This document shows, piece by piece, positions 25,522 through 34,681 of a stretch of DNA of 64,000 bases. Under the pieces are notes generated by a model. It saw only the letters and a list, made by a program, of their open reading frames with translations, had not been told where the DNA came from and ran no database searches. The stretch covers positions 4,402,001-4,466,000 of the forward strand of contig NZ_CP009553.3 of NCBI RefSeq assembly GCF_000767615.3. The letters run 5' to 3'. Each line of letters starts with the position of its first letter. The stretch's first letter is position 1. Made by a program: the position numbers and the translations under genes. Source of the stretch: Pandoraea pnomenusa (GTDB lineage: Bacteria > Pseudomonadota > Gammaproteobacteria > Burkholderiales > Burkholderiaceae).

Positions 25522-26757
25522 TCACTTCCGTGCAATTTGCAGAGGCAGCGCAGGCACGAAGCCCGGATAGATCAGCCGGTTGCGCTCAACGATCTCGTCA
25601 GCCCTGCGAGCGTCGCCATATCTCGAGTACGCGAGCACGAGTGCCGGAACCGTCGCGTTCGGCGTGTACGCCGTCAGCCGCACCCCCGCGCGGGCCACTT
25701 GCGCCAGGTGCGATTCCATCGCCTGACGAGCATCGGTCAGCACGGCAAAGTGCTGCGCATCCGACTGAAGCGCAACATCCCAAACCGCGGCGCTTACCGC
25801 ATCGCGGGCACCGATCACGTCGTCGGCGATAGGCGTCTCATCAACGGCCACGGGAGACGCAGCCTGCACATCGAGCGCAGGGGCGTCGACACGCTGACTC
25901 GGCGGCGGCATTGCGGCAGGCATTTCGGCTGCGTCGCGCAGGGCATTGGCAATGGCCACGTCCTGGAACAAATTCACGACCGCCGTCTGTAGGGCAGCGG
26001 CATCCGTTCCCGGCGGCGACGGGATAGCAGCAAGCGCGGGCACCGCACTTGCGCTATTGCGTACGTCCGCCACCGATCCCCCGAAGCTGGAGAAGCCTCG
26101 CGTGATCTCGCCCAACGCGCCGAGCAACATGCCCGAGAGATTCGCCGGAGCATTCATTACCGTGTCCAACAAACCACTGGCCGTGCCGAACAACGACGTG
26201 AAGGGGGACAAATATCCCTGCACCGCCCCGAAGATCCCAGAGACGCCCGAGGCAAGGGAATTCGCCTTGACGCGGGCCATATCCACTGCGCCCAACGCGG
26301 ATTGGAATCGATCAAGTGCCGAACTCTCCACCGACTCCGCCGCCGCCTTCAACTGCTGCCCGGTGTTCGTTACGGGCTTGGGGTTTTCCAGCTTCCCCGA
26401 ATCAACGAACACCAGCTCGAAGCGAACGACGCCGCCCTCGTCCATCCGATGCGACACGGAACACTCGTTCGTGGCCGTCACGGTCTTGCGTCCGTACCAG
26501 GGATGCACCAGCTCGCCGGGGCCAGGCTCATCAAGTGCCTTTAGCAGCGCGTCGCGCTCGTCAAAGCAATTGGCCCCGACAACGTACGCCGTGAAGCGGT
26601 AAGTGCGCGTGCGACGGCCCATATCTTCGACGTAGGGCTCGTCCTTCTTGGGGTACTCATGAATCTGGACGTCCCGGCCAACCGGCCCCGACTCGTCGTT
26701 GACCCGAAACGGCACGCCCCGGAACGACGCGGGTTGCATCTTCTCTTTCCAAGTCAA
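25522..26757 (-). CDS. DNA circularization protein N-domain / Mu gpN (gp43)
   Basis: 411 residues starting at a TTG at 26757 that overlaps the tape-measure stop (TTGA), with GGGAG about 6 bases before. This start gives MTWKEKMQPASFRGVPF, the expected N-terminus of the family, so the TTG is real. The N-terminal domain covers residues 1-100 (QIHEYPKKDEPYVEDMGRR); the rest is alanine-rich. It links the tape measure to the baseplate hub. Confidence 0.92.
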   Translation of the reverse strand: MTWKEKMQPASFRGVPFRVNDESGPVGRDVQIHEYPKKDEPYVEDMGRRTRTYRFTAYVVGANCFDERDALLKALDEPGPGELVHPWYGRKTVTATNECSVSHRMDEGGVVRFELVFVDSGKLENPKPVTNTGQQLKAAAESVESSALDRFQSALGAVDMARVKANSLASGVSGIFGAVQGYLSPFTSLFGTASGLLDTVMNAPANLSGMLLGALGEITRGFSSFGGSVADVRNSASAVPALAAIPSPPGTDAAALQTAVVNLFQDVAIANALRDAAEMPAAMPPPSQRVDAPALDVQAASPVAVDETPIADDVIGARDAVSAAVWDVALQSDAQHFAVLTDARQAMESHLAQVARAGVRLTAYTPNATVPALVLAYSRYGDARRADEIVERNRLIYPGFVPALPLQIARK

Positions 26758-28589
26758 TTGGTGTCTCCCAAGCTACGACGTCCAACGCGGCTCGTCACCG
26801 TCAATCCGGACTGGTTTGTCTTGGCATCGTCGACGCGGGTGCCGGGAGGAGCGTTATCGAACTTCACGGTAAGCTCACCATTCAGACGCGTGGCCCCCGC
26901 CGCTCCCCCGACAATCGATTGCTGCTGCCACGCCATTGCCCCTGCCAGACCTCGCCCGCCGCCGGTCGGTAGCGGCACGAGGCCGGACGCGTCCGGCGTC
27001 GCATTGCGAGCAGGCCCGCCGTCGAACAGCCCGCCGATCTTCTCGCCTACCCACTTCGTCGCGTCCATGATCGGCTCGACATATGGCCGAATGCGCTCCC
27101 ACATCCGCTTGAACCAATCGACGATAGGCTCCCAGTTCGCGACGACCATGCCCAACGGCGAGTACGACCAGATCGTCTTAATCAGCTCCCACCCGGCCAC
27201 GAAGTACGGCTGAATCTTTCCCCACATGTCCTTGAACCAGGGGGCGACAGAACTCCAGTTCGCGATCAGGAAGCCCGCACCAAGCGCGAGTGCCCGCACG
27301 GCGATACCGATGGGGGAGAGATTCGAGACGGCGAGGAAAAGCTTCGTTGCGACGGTTGCGCCCCACACTGCCAGACGCAGCGTCCCGAATCCGAGCGCGG
27401 CACCGAGCAGCCCCTTGACCAGCCAAGGGTTAGCGGCGGTCAGATTGGCAATCTGGTCCGTCACCGGCCCGATCACGCCGAGGAACGAATTGATCGACGG
27501 GAGCAGGATGTTGCCCATGCTCACGCCGAGGCCAACAACCCGGTTGGTGAACAACTGAATGTTGTTCGCCGTCGTCGCTGCTCGCGCGGCGTATTCCTGC
27601 TGCATCGACCCGCCGTACTGCTGCTCCTGCGCGACCTTCTCGAGATTGCCGCGCAGCAGTTCCATGTTGGTCAGCAACGGCGCGATTGCCTCGATGGACT
27701 CTTTGCCGAACAACTGCTGTAGAACAGACGCCTGCTTCGACTTGTCGACCTTCCCGACCGCCGTCAGGACGCGCAGCAACGTGCCTTGCGCGTCTTTCTG
27801 CATGCCGACCGCAAGTTGCTTTGCATCGAGCCGCAACGACTTGAATGCATTCTGTTGCTGCTTGGTAGCGGAGGAACCCGCCGTCAAGGCCAGCATGAAG
27901 TTTTTCATGCCGGTCGCGGCGACTTCCTCCTGAATGCCCATCCCGGCGAGCGTCGCACCCATCGCAGCGATCTGACCGGACGCCAACCCCGCGACCTGGC
28001 CGAGCGGGCCAATACGCGTCACGATGGACGAGATCTGCTTCGCCGTGGCGGGGCCGTTGTTGCCCAGATAGTTGATCTTGTCGGCCAGCTCGACGACCTG
28101 ATCCTGTCCCATCTTGAACGACGTGCGCCACTTCGCCATCATCGTGCCGGACTCGTCGGCCGACTGGTCGAACGCGACGCCCATCTTTACAGCGTCTTCG
28201 GCAAAGCGGGCCAGCTCGCTTTTATCAAAGCCAGCCTGACCGCCTGCGGCGACGATGGCAGCGATGTCTTTTGCCGCCATCGGCAAGCGCCGTGACAGGT
28301 TCATCACGTCATCGCCCATCTGCTTGAACTGCTCAGGCGTGTCGAAGTTGACGACTTTCTTCACGTCGGCCATAGCCGATTCGAAGTCGATTGCCGCCTT
28401 CGCACCGAGCACGAACGGGGCCGCGATGGCCCCGCCCCTCATGATCTCGCCGAAAGAGATCTTGTCGCCAAGGCTCGACGTCTTGAGTTGCTTGCGAAAC
28501 TGCGCAACGTTCTTGCGCATTCCCGCCAGCATTGGCGAGAGCTTGTCGACGCCGGAAATCAGCGCCTTGAGTTGGAACTTTTCAGCCAT
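26754..28589 (-). CDS. phage tail tape measure protein (TP901 family)
   Basis: 611 residues. An N-terminal coil is followed by the TP901 domain (AIDFESAMADVKKVVNF ... MNLSRRLPMAAKDIAAIVAAGGQAG ... MGATLAGMGIQEE). Two hydrophobic stretches near 390-440 (GLLGAALGFGTLRLAVWGA, LSPIGIAVRALALGAGFLI) are probably inserted in the host membrane. Repeated W-rich blocks follow (FKDMWGKIQPYF, FKRMWERIRPYV). It sets tail length, and the length predicts a fairly short contractile tail. Confidence 0.95.
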   Translation of the reverse strand: MAEKFQLKALISGVDKLSPMLAGMRKNVAQFRKQLKTSSLGDKISFGEIMRGGAIAAPFVLGAKAAIDFESAMADVKKVVNFDTPEQFKQMGDDVMNLSRRLPMAAKDIAAIVAAGGQAGFDKSELARFAEDAVKMGVAFDQSADESGTMMAKWRTSFKMGQDQVVELADKINYLGNNGPATAKQISSIVTRIGPLGQVAGLASGQIAAMGATLAGMGIQEEVAATGMKNFMLALTAGSSATKQQQNAFKSLRLDAKQLAVGMQKDAQGTLLRVLTAVGKVDKSKQASVLQQLFGKESIEAIAPLLTNMELLRGNLEKVAQEQQYGGSMQQEYAARAATTANNIQLFTNRVVGLGVSMGNILLPSINSFLGVIGPVTDQIANLTAANPWLVKGLLGAALGFGTLRLAVWGATVATKLFLAVSNLSPIGIAVRALALGAGFLIANWSSVAPWFKDMWGKIQPYFVAGWELIKTIWSYSPLGMVVANWEPIVDWFKRMWERIRPYVEPIMDATKWVGEKIGGLFDGGPARNATPDASGLVPLPTGGGRGLAGAMAWQQQSIVGGAAGATRLNGELTVKFDNAPPGTRVDDAKTNQSGLTVTSRVGRRSLGDTN

Positions 28590-29249
28590 CGCTATCTCTC
28601 CGCGCCTGAATCTGACGCCATGCCTGCGCGTGCGCCTCGAAGACCACGCCGAGCGGCCGGTCCTTCACGACTTCAGGATCCAGCTGCCAGTAGCCCGCGA
28701 CGTCATAGATCAGCGCCGTCAGCTCGTCGACGCTTCCGACGGCCCACCGTAAAAAAAACTGACCACCTGCAACGACAGGCGAGCGATAGCGGCCGGGGAC
28801 AGCGCATCCACCTGATCCTTGTTCAGCCCTGCCAGAAGCTCGATGTAGCGCATCGCGGCGGCCGTGTTCACGTAGAACGTCTCCGCATCGACACTGACCA
28901 TGTGCGGCATCTCGCCGACAGCCGACGTCTCCCGCCCCGTCACTTCGGCCAGCGTCGGCAGATCGTCGACGTCTCCGACGAACATGCCCATAACTGCATC
29001 GTTGACGGCCATGACGTCGGGGCCGGACAGCTTCGACAGCGACGACGGTGGGACTTCGGCACACACCGCGGCGTACTTCAGAATCGCGCGCGGGTCGGGA
29101 ACGAACGCGCCGTCTTCGCCGCGCACGAGAAAGGGCAAACGCCGTACAGCACGGATCTCCGCGCCGGTCGGCTCACGCAACTCAAGCGTCGAAACGGTTT
29201 TGCCGTGCGCCGGGATAGGCTTCTTCAATCGGATCTCGATCACATCCAT
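28582..29249 (-). CDS. tail assembly chaperone extended product, made by -1 frameshift
   Basis: Predicted second product of the tail assembly gene. Ribosomes reading 29249 leftward that slip back one base on the T8 run (complement of 28751-28758) leave VVSFFYGG and read FFLRWAVGSVDELTALI through to the stop at 28582, adding about 55 residues. The second frame is open across the overlap and has no good start of its own. Such paired chaperones (G and GT in lambda, Mu gp41) are a known conserved feature, and the tape measure follows directly. Confidence 0.72.
28719..29249 (-). CDS. phage tail assembly protein (Mu gp41 family)
   Basis: 176 residues with MDVIEIRLKKPIPAHGKTVSTL and the ELREPTGAEIRAVRRL block of the gp41 family. 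It lies between the tail tube and tape measure genes, where the tail assembly chaperones always are. It is the zero-frame product; the C-terminal end QVVSFFYGG lies on the slippery T8. It coats the tape measure during tube polymerisation. Confidence 0.92.
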   Translation of the reverse strand: MDVIEIRLKKPIPAHGKTVSTLELREPTGAEIRAVRRLPFLVRGEDGAFVPDPRAILKYAAVCAEVPPSSLSKLSGPDVMAVNDAVMGMFVGDVDDLPTLAEVTGRETSAVGEMPHMVSVDAETFYVNTAAAMRYIELLAGLNKDQVDALSPAAIARLSLQVVSFFYGGPSEASTS

Positions 29250-29587
29250 TCCCCTTTGACGCCGTTGAATTCGAGCGAGATCTTGCCGTCGTCGCCCGCC
29301 GATGCCGGTTCACCCACGAGGTACGCGCCGGACAAAACGTACGTCTTACCGTTGTTGAACTCGCACGTCACGGTCATGTTCTCGCCCTTCGCGAGCTTGT
29401 CGAGCGGAAAGCCCGGCGTGTGCACCGCGTCGACCTTGACATACGGCACGCGATCCTTTTCGGAGAAGAAGCCTGGAACGATGGTTTCACGCGTCTTCTC
29501 GGTGATCGGGGCTTCGCAGCCGCCCGTAACCGTGAGCGCAACGCCATCGGCCTTGACGTAGCAAGTGCCCGCAGTTTTCTGTCCCAT
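29240..29587 (-). CDS. phage tail tube protein (Mu gpM/gp40 family)
   Basis: 115 residues from the ATG at 29587 (MGQKTAGTCYVKADG), with GGAG 7 bases upstream. The beta-rich fold with the KADGVALTVTGGCEAPITEK and FNGVKGEWM ending is characteristic. It forms the inner tube through which DNA passes. Overlaps the gp41-like start by 10 bp. Confidence 0.92.
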   Translation of the reverse strand: MGQKTAGTCYVKADGVALTVTGGCEAPITEKTRETIVPGFFSEKDRVPYVKVDAVHTPGFPLDKLAKGENMTVTCEFNNGKTYVLSGAYLVGEPASAGDDGKISLEFNGVKGEWM

Positions 29588-29601
29588 CAAGAACTCCAAA
29601 T

Positions 29602-29632
29602 GAAAGCGGCCCGGACGAAGCCGGGCCGCAGG
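29602..29632 (-). terminator. GC-rich hairpin between sheath and tube genes
   Basis: GCGGCCCGG (29606-29614) and CCGGGCCGC (29621-29629) form a 9-bp perfect stem with a 6-nt loop. Only TTTC follows on the minus strand, so it may be a weak terminator or an mRNA stabiliser lowering the sheath:tube transcript ratio. Confidence 0.5.
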
Positions 29633-29650
29633 GGTTACAGGAGAGCCGCG

Positions 29651-31144
29651 TTACGCTGCTTCCGGGTATTGCAGCCGGAACTGATTCACCAGCGCGAAGA
29701 TGCGCAACTGGTTCACGTAGTCCGGCGGGAACAGCACATTCACGCGGTTCGGGTTGTTCGCGTCGCGCTCGACGATCAGGTACTTCGCGAACAGGTCGGC
29801 ATTCTCGACGACGCCGTCACGCTCCATTTCGCGATAGACGGCGATCATCTCCGCACGAATCGTCTTCGGCGTGACGATGGCTACCCCATCACCGAAATTC
29901 GTGCCGTCGTCTGCCAGCTTGTAGCGTCCGAACTTGCTCGTGACGACGCTACGCAAACGACGCATCGAATAGCCGATCTGATGCATCGTCTCGCTGTCGA
30001 GATACGAATCGTCAGGCTGGCCGTAGGCGTTACGCTGATACGTCGTAATCGCACGCTCAATGCGCACGGAACCGCCCTCGTACGTCTGCGTCGCGATGCC
30101 GTTCGTCAACAGCGATTGCCGCTCGTTCAGGATGAAGCGTTGACCGGCCGGAGCAGGCTTGATGCCGTTCTGCTCTCCCGTCTGCGTCGGTCGACCGACG
30201 TCGGCACTCGTGAACACCGCCGTGCGGGCAGCAAACGATGCTGCCCACAGCCACACCGGATCTGGCGAGCCGGGCTCGAATCCCTCGATGCTGATGTGCT
30301 CATCGTTGCGCGCTCGACCGAACGGCACCAGTTCACCCATCGTCCCGCGCCGGGCGCTGTAAACGTGCCCGTACAACTGCTGCGCATACGACCAGCGGCC
30401 GATCGTGCCGCTCATCCAGTCTTTCAGACCGTCAAGCGTCGTAACGTCGGTGTACGGGTGCCCGATGAACTCGAACGGCTCGTCACCGACCTGCGCCAGA
30501 GTCGACACGATATCGGGCGTTCCTGCGCCGCCGGTCGGCTGCGTGATCTCGACCACCAGGCCGGCCGGCGTGCGCTCGTTCGCTGCGGCGCCCTGCTGAT
30601 TGACACTCAGACGGACGTCGTTGCCAGTTTCCCCCTTCCAGCGGCACGCGAGCGTAACGGTCGCATCCGCAACCGTCGCCGTGACCGGCAAGCCGAATGC
30701 AGCATTCACCGCGCCCGACAGCGCCGTCGCCGTTTCCGCTGCGGTCTGGCCGATTGCGACGGCCACGCTGACACGGGTCGATCCGACGTAGGCGCTGACA
30801 AGTCCGGCCTCGGTCGCCGCGCCGGTAAACTTGATCGTTCCCTTCGCGATCTGACCGACCTCGACTTTTACGGGCACAACCCAGATCTCGCCCATTTGGT
30901 CGATCTGCCGCCACTTGGCATACATTGCCGAGAGCATGGAGCCATCGCCGCCCAGCGCCGTCGCTTCGGAAGTTCGCGACACCAGCGTCAACGCGCTCAC
31001 CGGAAGATCGACGTCGTCGTTGACTTGGGCGATCAGCAGGCGACGCAACGTCTGCGCGCCGCTGTTCGCCATCGAGTTATCGACTTCGCCGTAGAACAAC
31101 GGCACGCGCGCGTCATTTGGGATAGTAGGCATCGCGATGGTCAT
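29651..31144 (-). CDS. phage tail sheath protein (Mu gpL/gp39 family)
   Basis: 497 residues. Start MTIAMPTIPNDARVPLFYGEVDN; typical VNDDVDLPVSALTLVSRTSEA and the C-terminal blocks TYQRNAYGQPDDSYLDSETMH and DYVNQLRIFALVNQFRLQY. It forms the contractile sheath around the tail tube, so the virion is a myovirus. The start overlaps the DUF2635 stop by 4 bp. Confidence 0.95.
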   Translation of the reverse strand: MTIAMPTIPNDARVPLFYGEVDNSMANSGAQTLRRLLIAQVNDDVDLPVSALTLVSRTSEATALGGDGSMLSAMYAKWRQIDQMGEIWVVPVKVEVGQIAKGTIKFTGAATEAGLVSAYVGSTRVSVAVAIGQTAAETATALSGAVNAAFGLPVTATVADATVTLACRWKGETGNDVRLSVNQQGAAANERTPAGLVVEITQPTGGAGTPDIVSTLAQVGDEPFEFIGHPYTDVTTLDGLKDWMSGTIGRWSYAQQLYGHVYSARRGTMGELVPFGRARNDEHISIEGFEPGSPDPVWLWAASFAARTAVFTSADVGRPTQTGEQNGIKPAPAGQRFILNERQSLLTNGIATQTYEGGSVRIERAITTYQRNAYGQPDDSYLDSETMHQIGYSMRRLRSVVTSKFGRYKLADDGTNFGDGVAIVTPKTIRAEMIAVYREMERDGVVENADLFAKYLIVERDANNPNRVNVLFPPDYVNQLRIFALVNQFRLQYPEAA

Positions 31145-31335
31145 TGCGCTTCACCCTTTTGCTTGCCTGCGACCTTCGGCTGCTCGCGCGCCTCCAGATC
31201 GCCCGCGTTAATGGCCCGCAGCCAGTACGTCGTGCGCGGGACTGCCCGGCCACCGGCCGGAATGTCGTCGCCGCGCTCCGGGTCGGGCACGATACGCCCT
31301 TCCACCGGCACGACGAAAACGGTGCGTTGGTTCAT
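31141..31335 (-). CDS. DUF2635 protein (Mu gp38-like)
   Basis: 64 residues with VFVVPVEGRIVPDPERGD and PRTTYWLRAINAGDL, the DUF2635 pattern. It always lies between the terminator and sheath genes in Mu-type tails. The role is unknown but it belongs to the tail module. Confidence 0.88.
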   Translation of the reverse strand: MNQRTVFVVPVEGRIVPDPERGDDIPAGGRAVPRTTYWLRAINAGDLEAREQPKVAGKQKGEAQ

Positions 31336-31925
31336 CAGTTGAACTCCTCTTTCAGGATGACTTCGATACGCCCATCCGGGCCGGGATACTTCAGGTTCTT
31401 GTCGGCCGCCGGATCAATGGCATCGACGTTGACCGTGATGCCTTCCAACGGCGGAAGGCCGGCGAGGAACCAGTCGTGCCAGGTTTCCGGATTGCCGTCC
31501 GGGTCTGCCCCGCCCAGGTTGAACTCCATGCCGAAGCCGAACCGATACAGAATTCGCTCGCGGTTGAGCATCAGCAGACTGCCGCCCTGGTAGGTGACAG
31601 GGCCCCACTGGCTATAGGGAACCAACCCCACCAGGGCGCGCCACAGCTCGGCGCGAATTGAATGCAGTTCGTCGATACGCGATTGCCCGCGCGCGTCCTG
31701 CGTGGCAATCACCACCACCACGTCGAACTTCTCCGTGATCAGCTGCCGCACGGTGTTCTGCGTCTGGTTCTCGCCCGCATCGTCGTGCGTTGGCACCACA
31801 TACGCCGCAGGCATGCTCATCAGTGCCGCGTCCCTCGCTGCTTCGAACTCGATTGCGGCTGCTACCCGGCCGGCAAATGTGGGGCAATGCTCCCGCAGGT
31901 GGAGCACGATAGGTGTGACCTTCAT
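31335..31925 (-). CDS. phage tail terminator protein (Gp37 family)
   Basis: 196 residues from the ATG at 31925 (MKVTPIVLHLREHCP), the normal family start. The reading frame is open further upstream but overlaps the preceding gene. It has the VVVIATQDARGQSRIDELHSIR and LPYSQ-like blocks of Gp37. It caps the tube and sheath at the correct length before head joining. First gene of the Mu-type tail module. Confidence 0.88.
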   Translation of the reverse strand: MKVTPIVLHLREHCPTFAGRVAAAIEFEAARDAALMSMPAAYVVPTHDDAGENQTQNTVRQLITEKFDVVVVIATQDARGQSRIDELHSIRAELWRALVGLVPYSQWGPVTYQGGSLLMLNRERILYRFGFGMEFNLGGADPDGNPETWHDWFLAGLPPLEGITVNVDAIDPAADKNLKYPGPDGRIEVILKEEFN

Positions 31926-31933
31926 CGGATTCC

Positions 31934-32371
31934 CTATTTGATCTGAAGCGCCGACGCGAGCGCGGTGCGCAGAATTGCCTCTACATTCGCGGCTTCGGCC
32001 TGAAGCGCGTCGACCATGTAGTTGCCCCGCGGCTCGACACGCATGCCATCGCCATCGCGCCGCTTCACTCCATAGTGCAGATATACCGGGTAGTACCACC
32101 GCCCGATCGCGGCGGTCTTCTCTGGCCGGACGCGGACAAGGAAGCCCGAGCGGCTAACCTTGGTCCCAATGCTGTCTCGCAACGCACCCGTACGAACAAC
32201 CGGGTAACGCGCCGCCGCACCGCCCGCAGACAAATTCGCCTTTGCTCGACGCTGAACGAGGCGACCAATAATTCGCATCGCCTTACGCACTTCCTTCTTG
32301 TCAAAGTCGAGCCGCCTATCGAACCCCTCATATCCGTCGATATGCAGATAGAAAGCGGTGTCATTCGCCAT
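31934..32371 (-). CDS. HK97 gp10-like tail completion/neck protein
   Basis: 145 residues, very basic. The MRIIGRLVQRRAKANLSAGG and VRTGALRDSIGTKVS blocks, with VRPEKTAAIGRWYYPVYLHYG, match the minor tail/neck family with HK97 gp10. It overlaps the head closure gene by 11 bp. It connects the head module to the tail module. Confidence 0.82.
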   Translation of the reverse strand: MANDTAFYLHIDGYEGFDRRLDFDKKEVRKAMRIIGRLVQRRAKANLSAGGAAARYPVVRTGALRDSIGTKVSRSGFLVRVRPEKTAAIGRWYYPVYLHYGVKRRDGDGMRVEPRGNYMVDALQAEAANVEAILRTALASALQIK

Positions 32372-32717
32372 TGCTCACCTCGCTCTCATCGTCAACTCGC
32401 CGCTGCTCCTCGACTTCGAGCAGCGTTTCGCGCTTGTCATGCTCGTGCTTTGCTCGTCGAACTCTGTACACCCAGCCGTTCCAAACGACCTCGTACTTCG
32501 TCGTAATCCTCGAGAAGAGTCGCATTCGCATGCGGTGCGTAACGCGTTCATCCGACTGGACGGACGCGGCATACGCAACAGCGCCGACCGGCCGCACCTC
32601 GGCCCAGCGCTTCACCTCATCGGAATAGCCCGCAGTTAGGCCAGCATCCAGCGCCGGCGAGTCCGTCCGCACCCTCAGCGCGATGCGAGCGTTCATCCGT
32701 CCCGGCTTTGCGCTCAT
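32361..32717 (-). CDS. phage head closure protein
   Basis: 118 residues. MSAKPGRMNARIALRVR with EVKRWAEVRPVGAV and SITTKYEVVWNGWVYRV-type strands matches the SPP1 gp16-like head closure family. It plugs the portal after packaging and receives the tail. ATGA overlap with the head-tail connector stop. Confidence 0.85.
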   Translation of the reverse strand: MSAKPGRMNARIALRVRTDSPALDAGLTAGYSDEVKRWAEVRPVGAVAYAASVQSDERVTHRMRMRLFSRITTKYEVVWNGWVYRVRRAKHEHDKRETLLEVEEQRRVDDESEVSNGE

Positions 32718-33298
32718 AAGGTCACCGCCCTGTATCGGTCGATCAATCCAGCCGCGAATCGGCCGGGAAGTGCAAACGTCTGGTCTGCGGTGGCAATCTC
32801 ACGCTGTTCATAGAGCGTGCCGAGTACCAGCTTCATCCATGCTTTGCACGAGTCGGGAACACCGGCCACCTCGTCAAAAGCGCCGCACTTGAATTTGATC
32901 GTTACCTGCTCGCCCCGCGGCCATGACGTGCGCGGCACGACGTAAGATCGCTGCAGCAGCCGAACGCTCGACAGGTCAAGCGCCTGCTGCTGGCCATCCG
33001 CATCGACATAGCCCACTTCGACCAATGCCGTCACGTCGTTCCATAGCAAGATGCGCCCGGAGGGAAACTCGTCAATCGCGACACGGCACGTCTGAGCAAG
33101 CAACGGACGATTGAGCTCATGCTCGAGCAACTCGCGTGCAGCGACGATGGCCCCCTCGATCAGCTCGTCCTCGTCATCGTCATCGACTCGCAGATGCGCC
33201 TTCGCTTCAACCAGATTGAGCGGCTCAGCCGCCGGTCGCTCGATGGTGACCGGCCGCCCCACGCCAACCGTCGAAGGGAAAAAAATCTTGTTCGGCAT
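32714..33298 (-). CDS. head-tail connector protein (gp6-like)
   Basis: 194 residues. The PLNLVEAKAHLRVDDDDED motif, with VAARELLEHELNRPLLAQT following, is the signature of HK97 gp6-type connectors. Its ring docks on the portal. It is the first gene after the major capsid. Confidence 0.9.
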   Translation of the reverse strand: MPNKIFFPSTVGVGRPVTIERPAAEPLNLVEAKAHLRVDDDDEDELIEGAIVAARELLEHELNRPLLAQTCRVAIDEFPSGRILLWNDVTALVEVGYVDADGQQQALDLSSVRLLQRSYVVPRTSWPRGEQVTIKFKCGAFDEVAGVPDSCKAWMKLVLGTLYEQREIATADQTFALPGRFAAGLIDRYRAVTL

Positions 33299-33358
33299 CT
33301 CGGCCTCGATGGTGAACGGGGCGCATCACAACTGGAGCGCCCTGTCGTTTCAGCGGAT

Positions 33359-34612
33359 TTAGCCGGCAACCGGCCCCATCTTCAGCGTCTTGACGGCGCC
33401 GCCGACGTCGATCAGATTCCCGCCCTGGCGGTTGAACGCAACGAAACCCACCTGCCCGTTCAGCGTGAACGCCGAGTCGGTCATGCGGAAAATCGTCAGG
33501 TCCATCACCTCGCGAATGAAGTAACTGCCAAAATCGCCGAACGCGATCGGCAGTGCATCAGGCGCAACGTCCGGCATTTCCTGCACGATGTGAATCGGTC
33601 GGTTGAGCAGCCGATCCGGTGCACCACCCGGGTTACCTTGCTCATAGCCCGGCACGAAGATGGGACGCTTGTTCTCGTCTTTGATCTTCCGTACGTCGCG
33701 CAGCGTCTTGTCGTTCAACATCCAGCCCACATTGGGACGGGCCCGGTACACGGGATCGACACTGTGCTCGAGGTCGATCAGCGCGTCATAGTCGATGCTC
33801 GCGCCGGCGACGAGCGTCTCACCGACCTGGGCCGCTGTGATCAGTCCCATCGGTTGCTTGTTGCCAGAGCCAACCATGAAGTGTCGCGACGTGATACGGC
33901 CAATGCGCATTGCCAGCAGCGCCTGAATGTACGCATCGATGTCGAACATGCCGTCCTGGATCAACTCGAACGGAATCGCGATCGACTTCGACGAGTACTT
34001 GTACACCTCGAGCGACAGGTTCTCGAAGGACGTGTCCGCCTTGTTCACGGGTCCGTTCTGACCGACGATCTCGCCCTCTTCCGCCGTGGCATCGGCTGCC
34101 GGAAAGTTCATCGCGGCGCCGGTCCCCGTGCGAATCGTGCGAGCGACCTGACGGATGCCGCCGTACAGCTTCATCGCCTCGGTCAGTTGGCGGTAGTACT
34201 CAGTCGCCACCGTGTAGCCCCCCTCGCTGCCAGTCGTCGTCGACATCGCCGCGCGGATATCCGGGGTCTGACGCTCACGAAGCGACGCCAGATCCTCCTG
34301 ACTCAAGGCATTCAGACCGCCCATCAGGTACGCACGCACACCTGCCGTGCTCTCGCTGTGCGCGCCCGGCGTGCGCGTTACGGCATTGCGCAGGCCATCG
34401 GTGTCTCCATTCAGAGCGTCCGCAGCCAAGCGCGCCATCAGACCTTCGTGACGCTGAATCTCCGCCGAGATCGTGTCGATCTCGCGCATACCGTCGTCGT
34501 AGGCCGTCTGCTGGACGTCGGTCCACTTCTCGCCCGGGTGATTCTCGAGCAGGTTGTTCAAGTTCTTGGCGAGCGCGTCGCGACGCTCCCGCAGTGCCTG
34601 AATGCTTTTCAT
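33359..34612 (-). CDS. HK97-family major capsid protein
   Basis: 417 residues. The N-terminal about 110 residues are a charged coiled coil (RERRDALAKNLNNLLENHPGE), the delta domain that acts as scaffold and is removed by the protease. The HK97 core follows (GGYTVATEYYRQLTEAM, FPAADATAEEGEIVGQ, ALLAMRIGRITSRHFMVGSG, GWMLNDKTLRDVRKI). The most highly expressed structural gene. A terminator stands upstream, so it probably also has its own promoter. Confidence 0.96.
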   Translation of the reverse strand: MKSIQALRERRDALAKNLNNLLENHPGEKWTDVQQTAYDDGMREIDTISAEIQRHEGLMARLAADALNGDTDGLRNAVTRTPGAHSESTAGVRAYLMGGLNALSQEDLASLRERQTPDIRAAMSTTTGSEGGYTVATEYYRQLTEAMKLYGGIRQVARTIRTGTGAAMNFPAADATAEEGEIVGQNGPVNKADTSFENLSLEVYKYSSKSIAIPFELIQDGMFDIDAYIQALLAMRIGRITSRHFMVGSGNKQPMGLITAAQVGETLVAGASIDYDALIDLEHSVDPVYRARPNVGWMLNDKTLRDVRKIKDENKRPIFVPGYEQGNPGGAPDRLLNRPIHIVQEMPDVAPDALPIAFGDFGSYFIREVMDLTIFRMTDSAFTLNGQVGFVAFNRQGGNLIDVGGAVKTLKMGPVAG

Positions 34613-34628
34613 AGGTTCTCCAATGTAG

Positions 34629-34660
34629 GAAATAAAAAAGCCGCTCCGAAGAGCGGCTTC
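34629..34660 (-). terminator. intrinsic terminator between protease and capsid genes
   Basis: On the minus strand, AGCCGCTC and GAGCGGCT (34651-34658 and 34639-34646) pair around a 4-nt TTCG loop and are followed by T6. A strong terminator in the middle of the structural operon implies a separate capsid promoter or antitermination. Confidence 0.78.
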
Positions 34661-34681
34661 AAGACACGACGCGGGAAGGCG

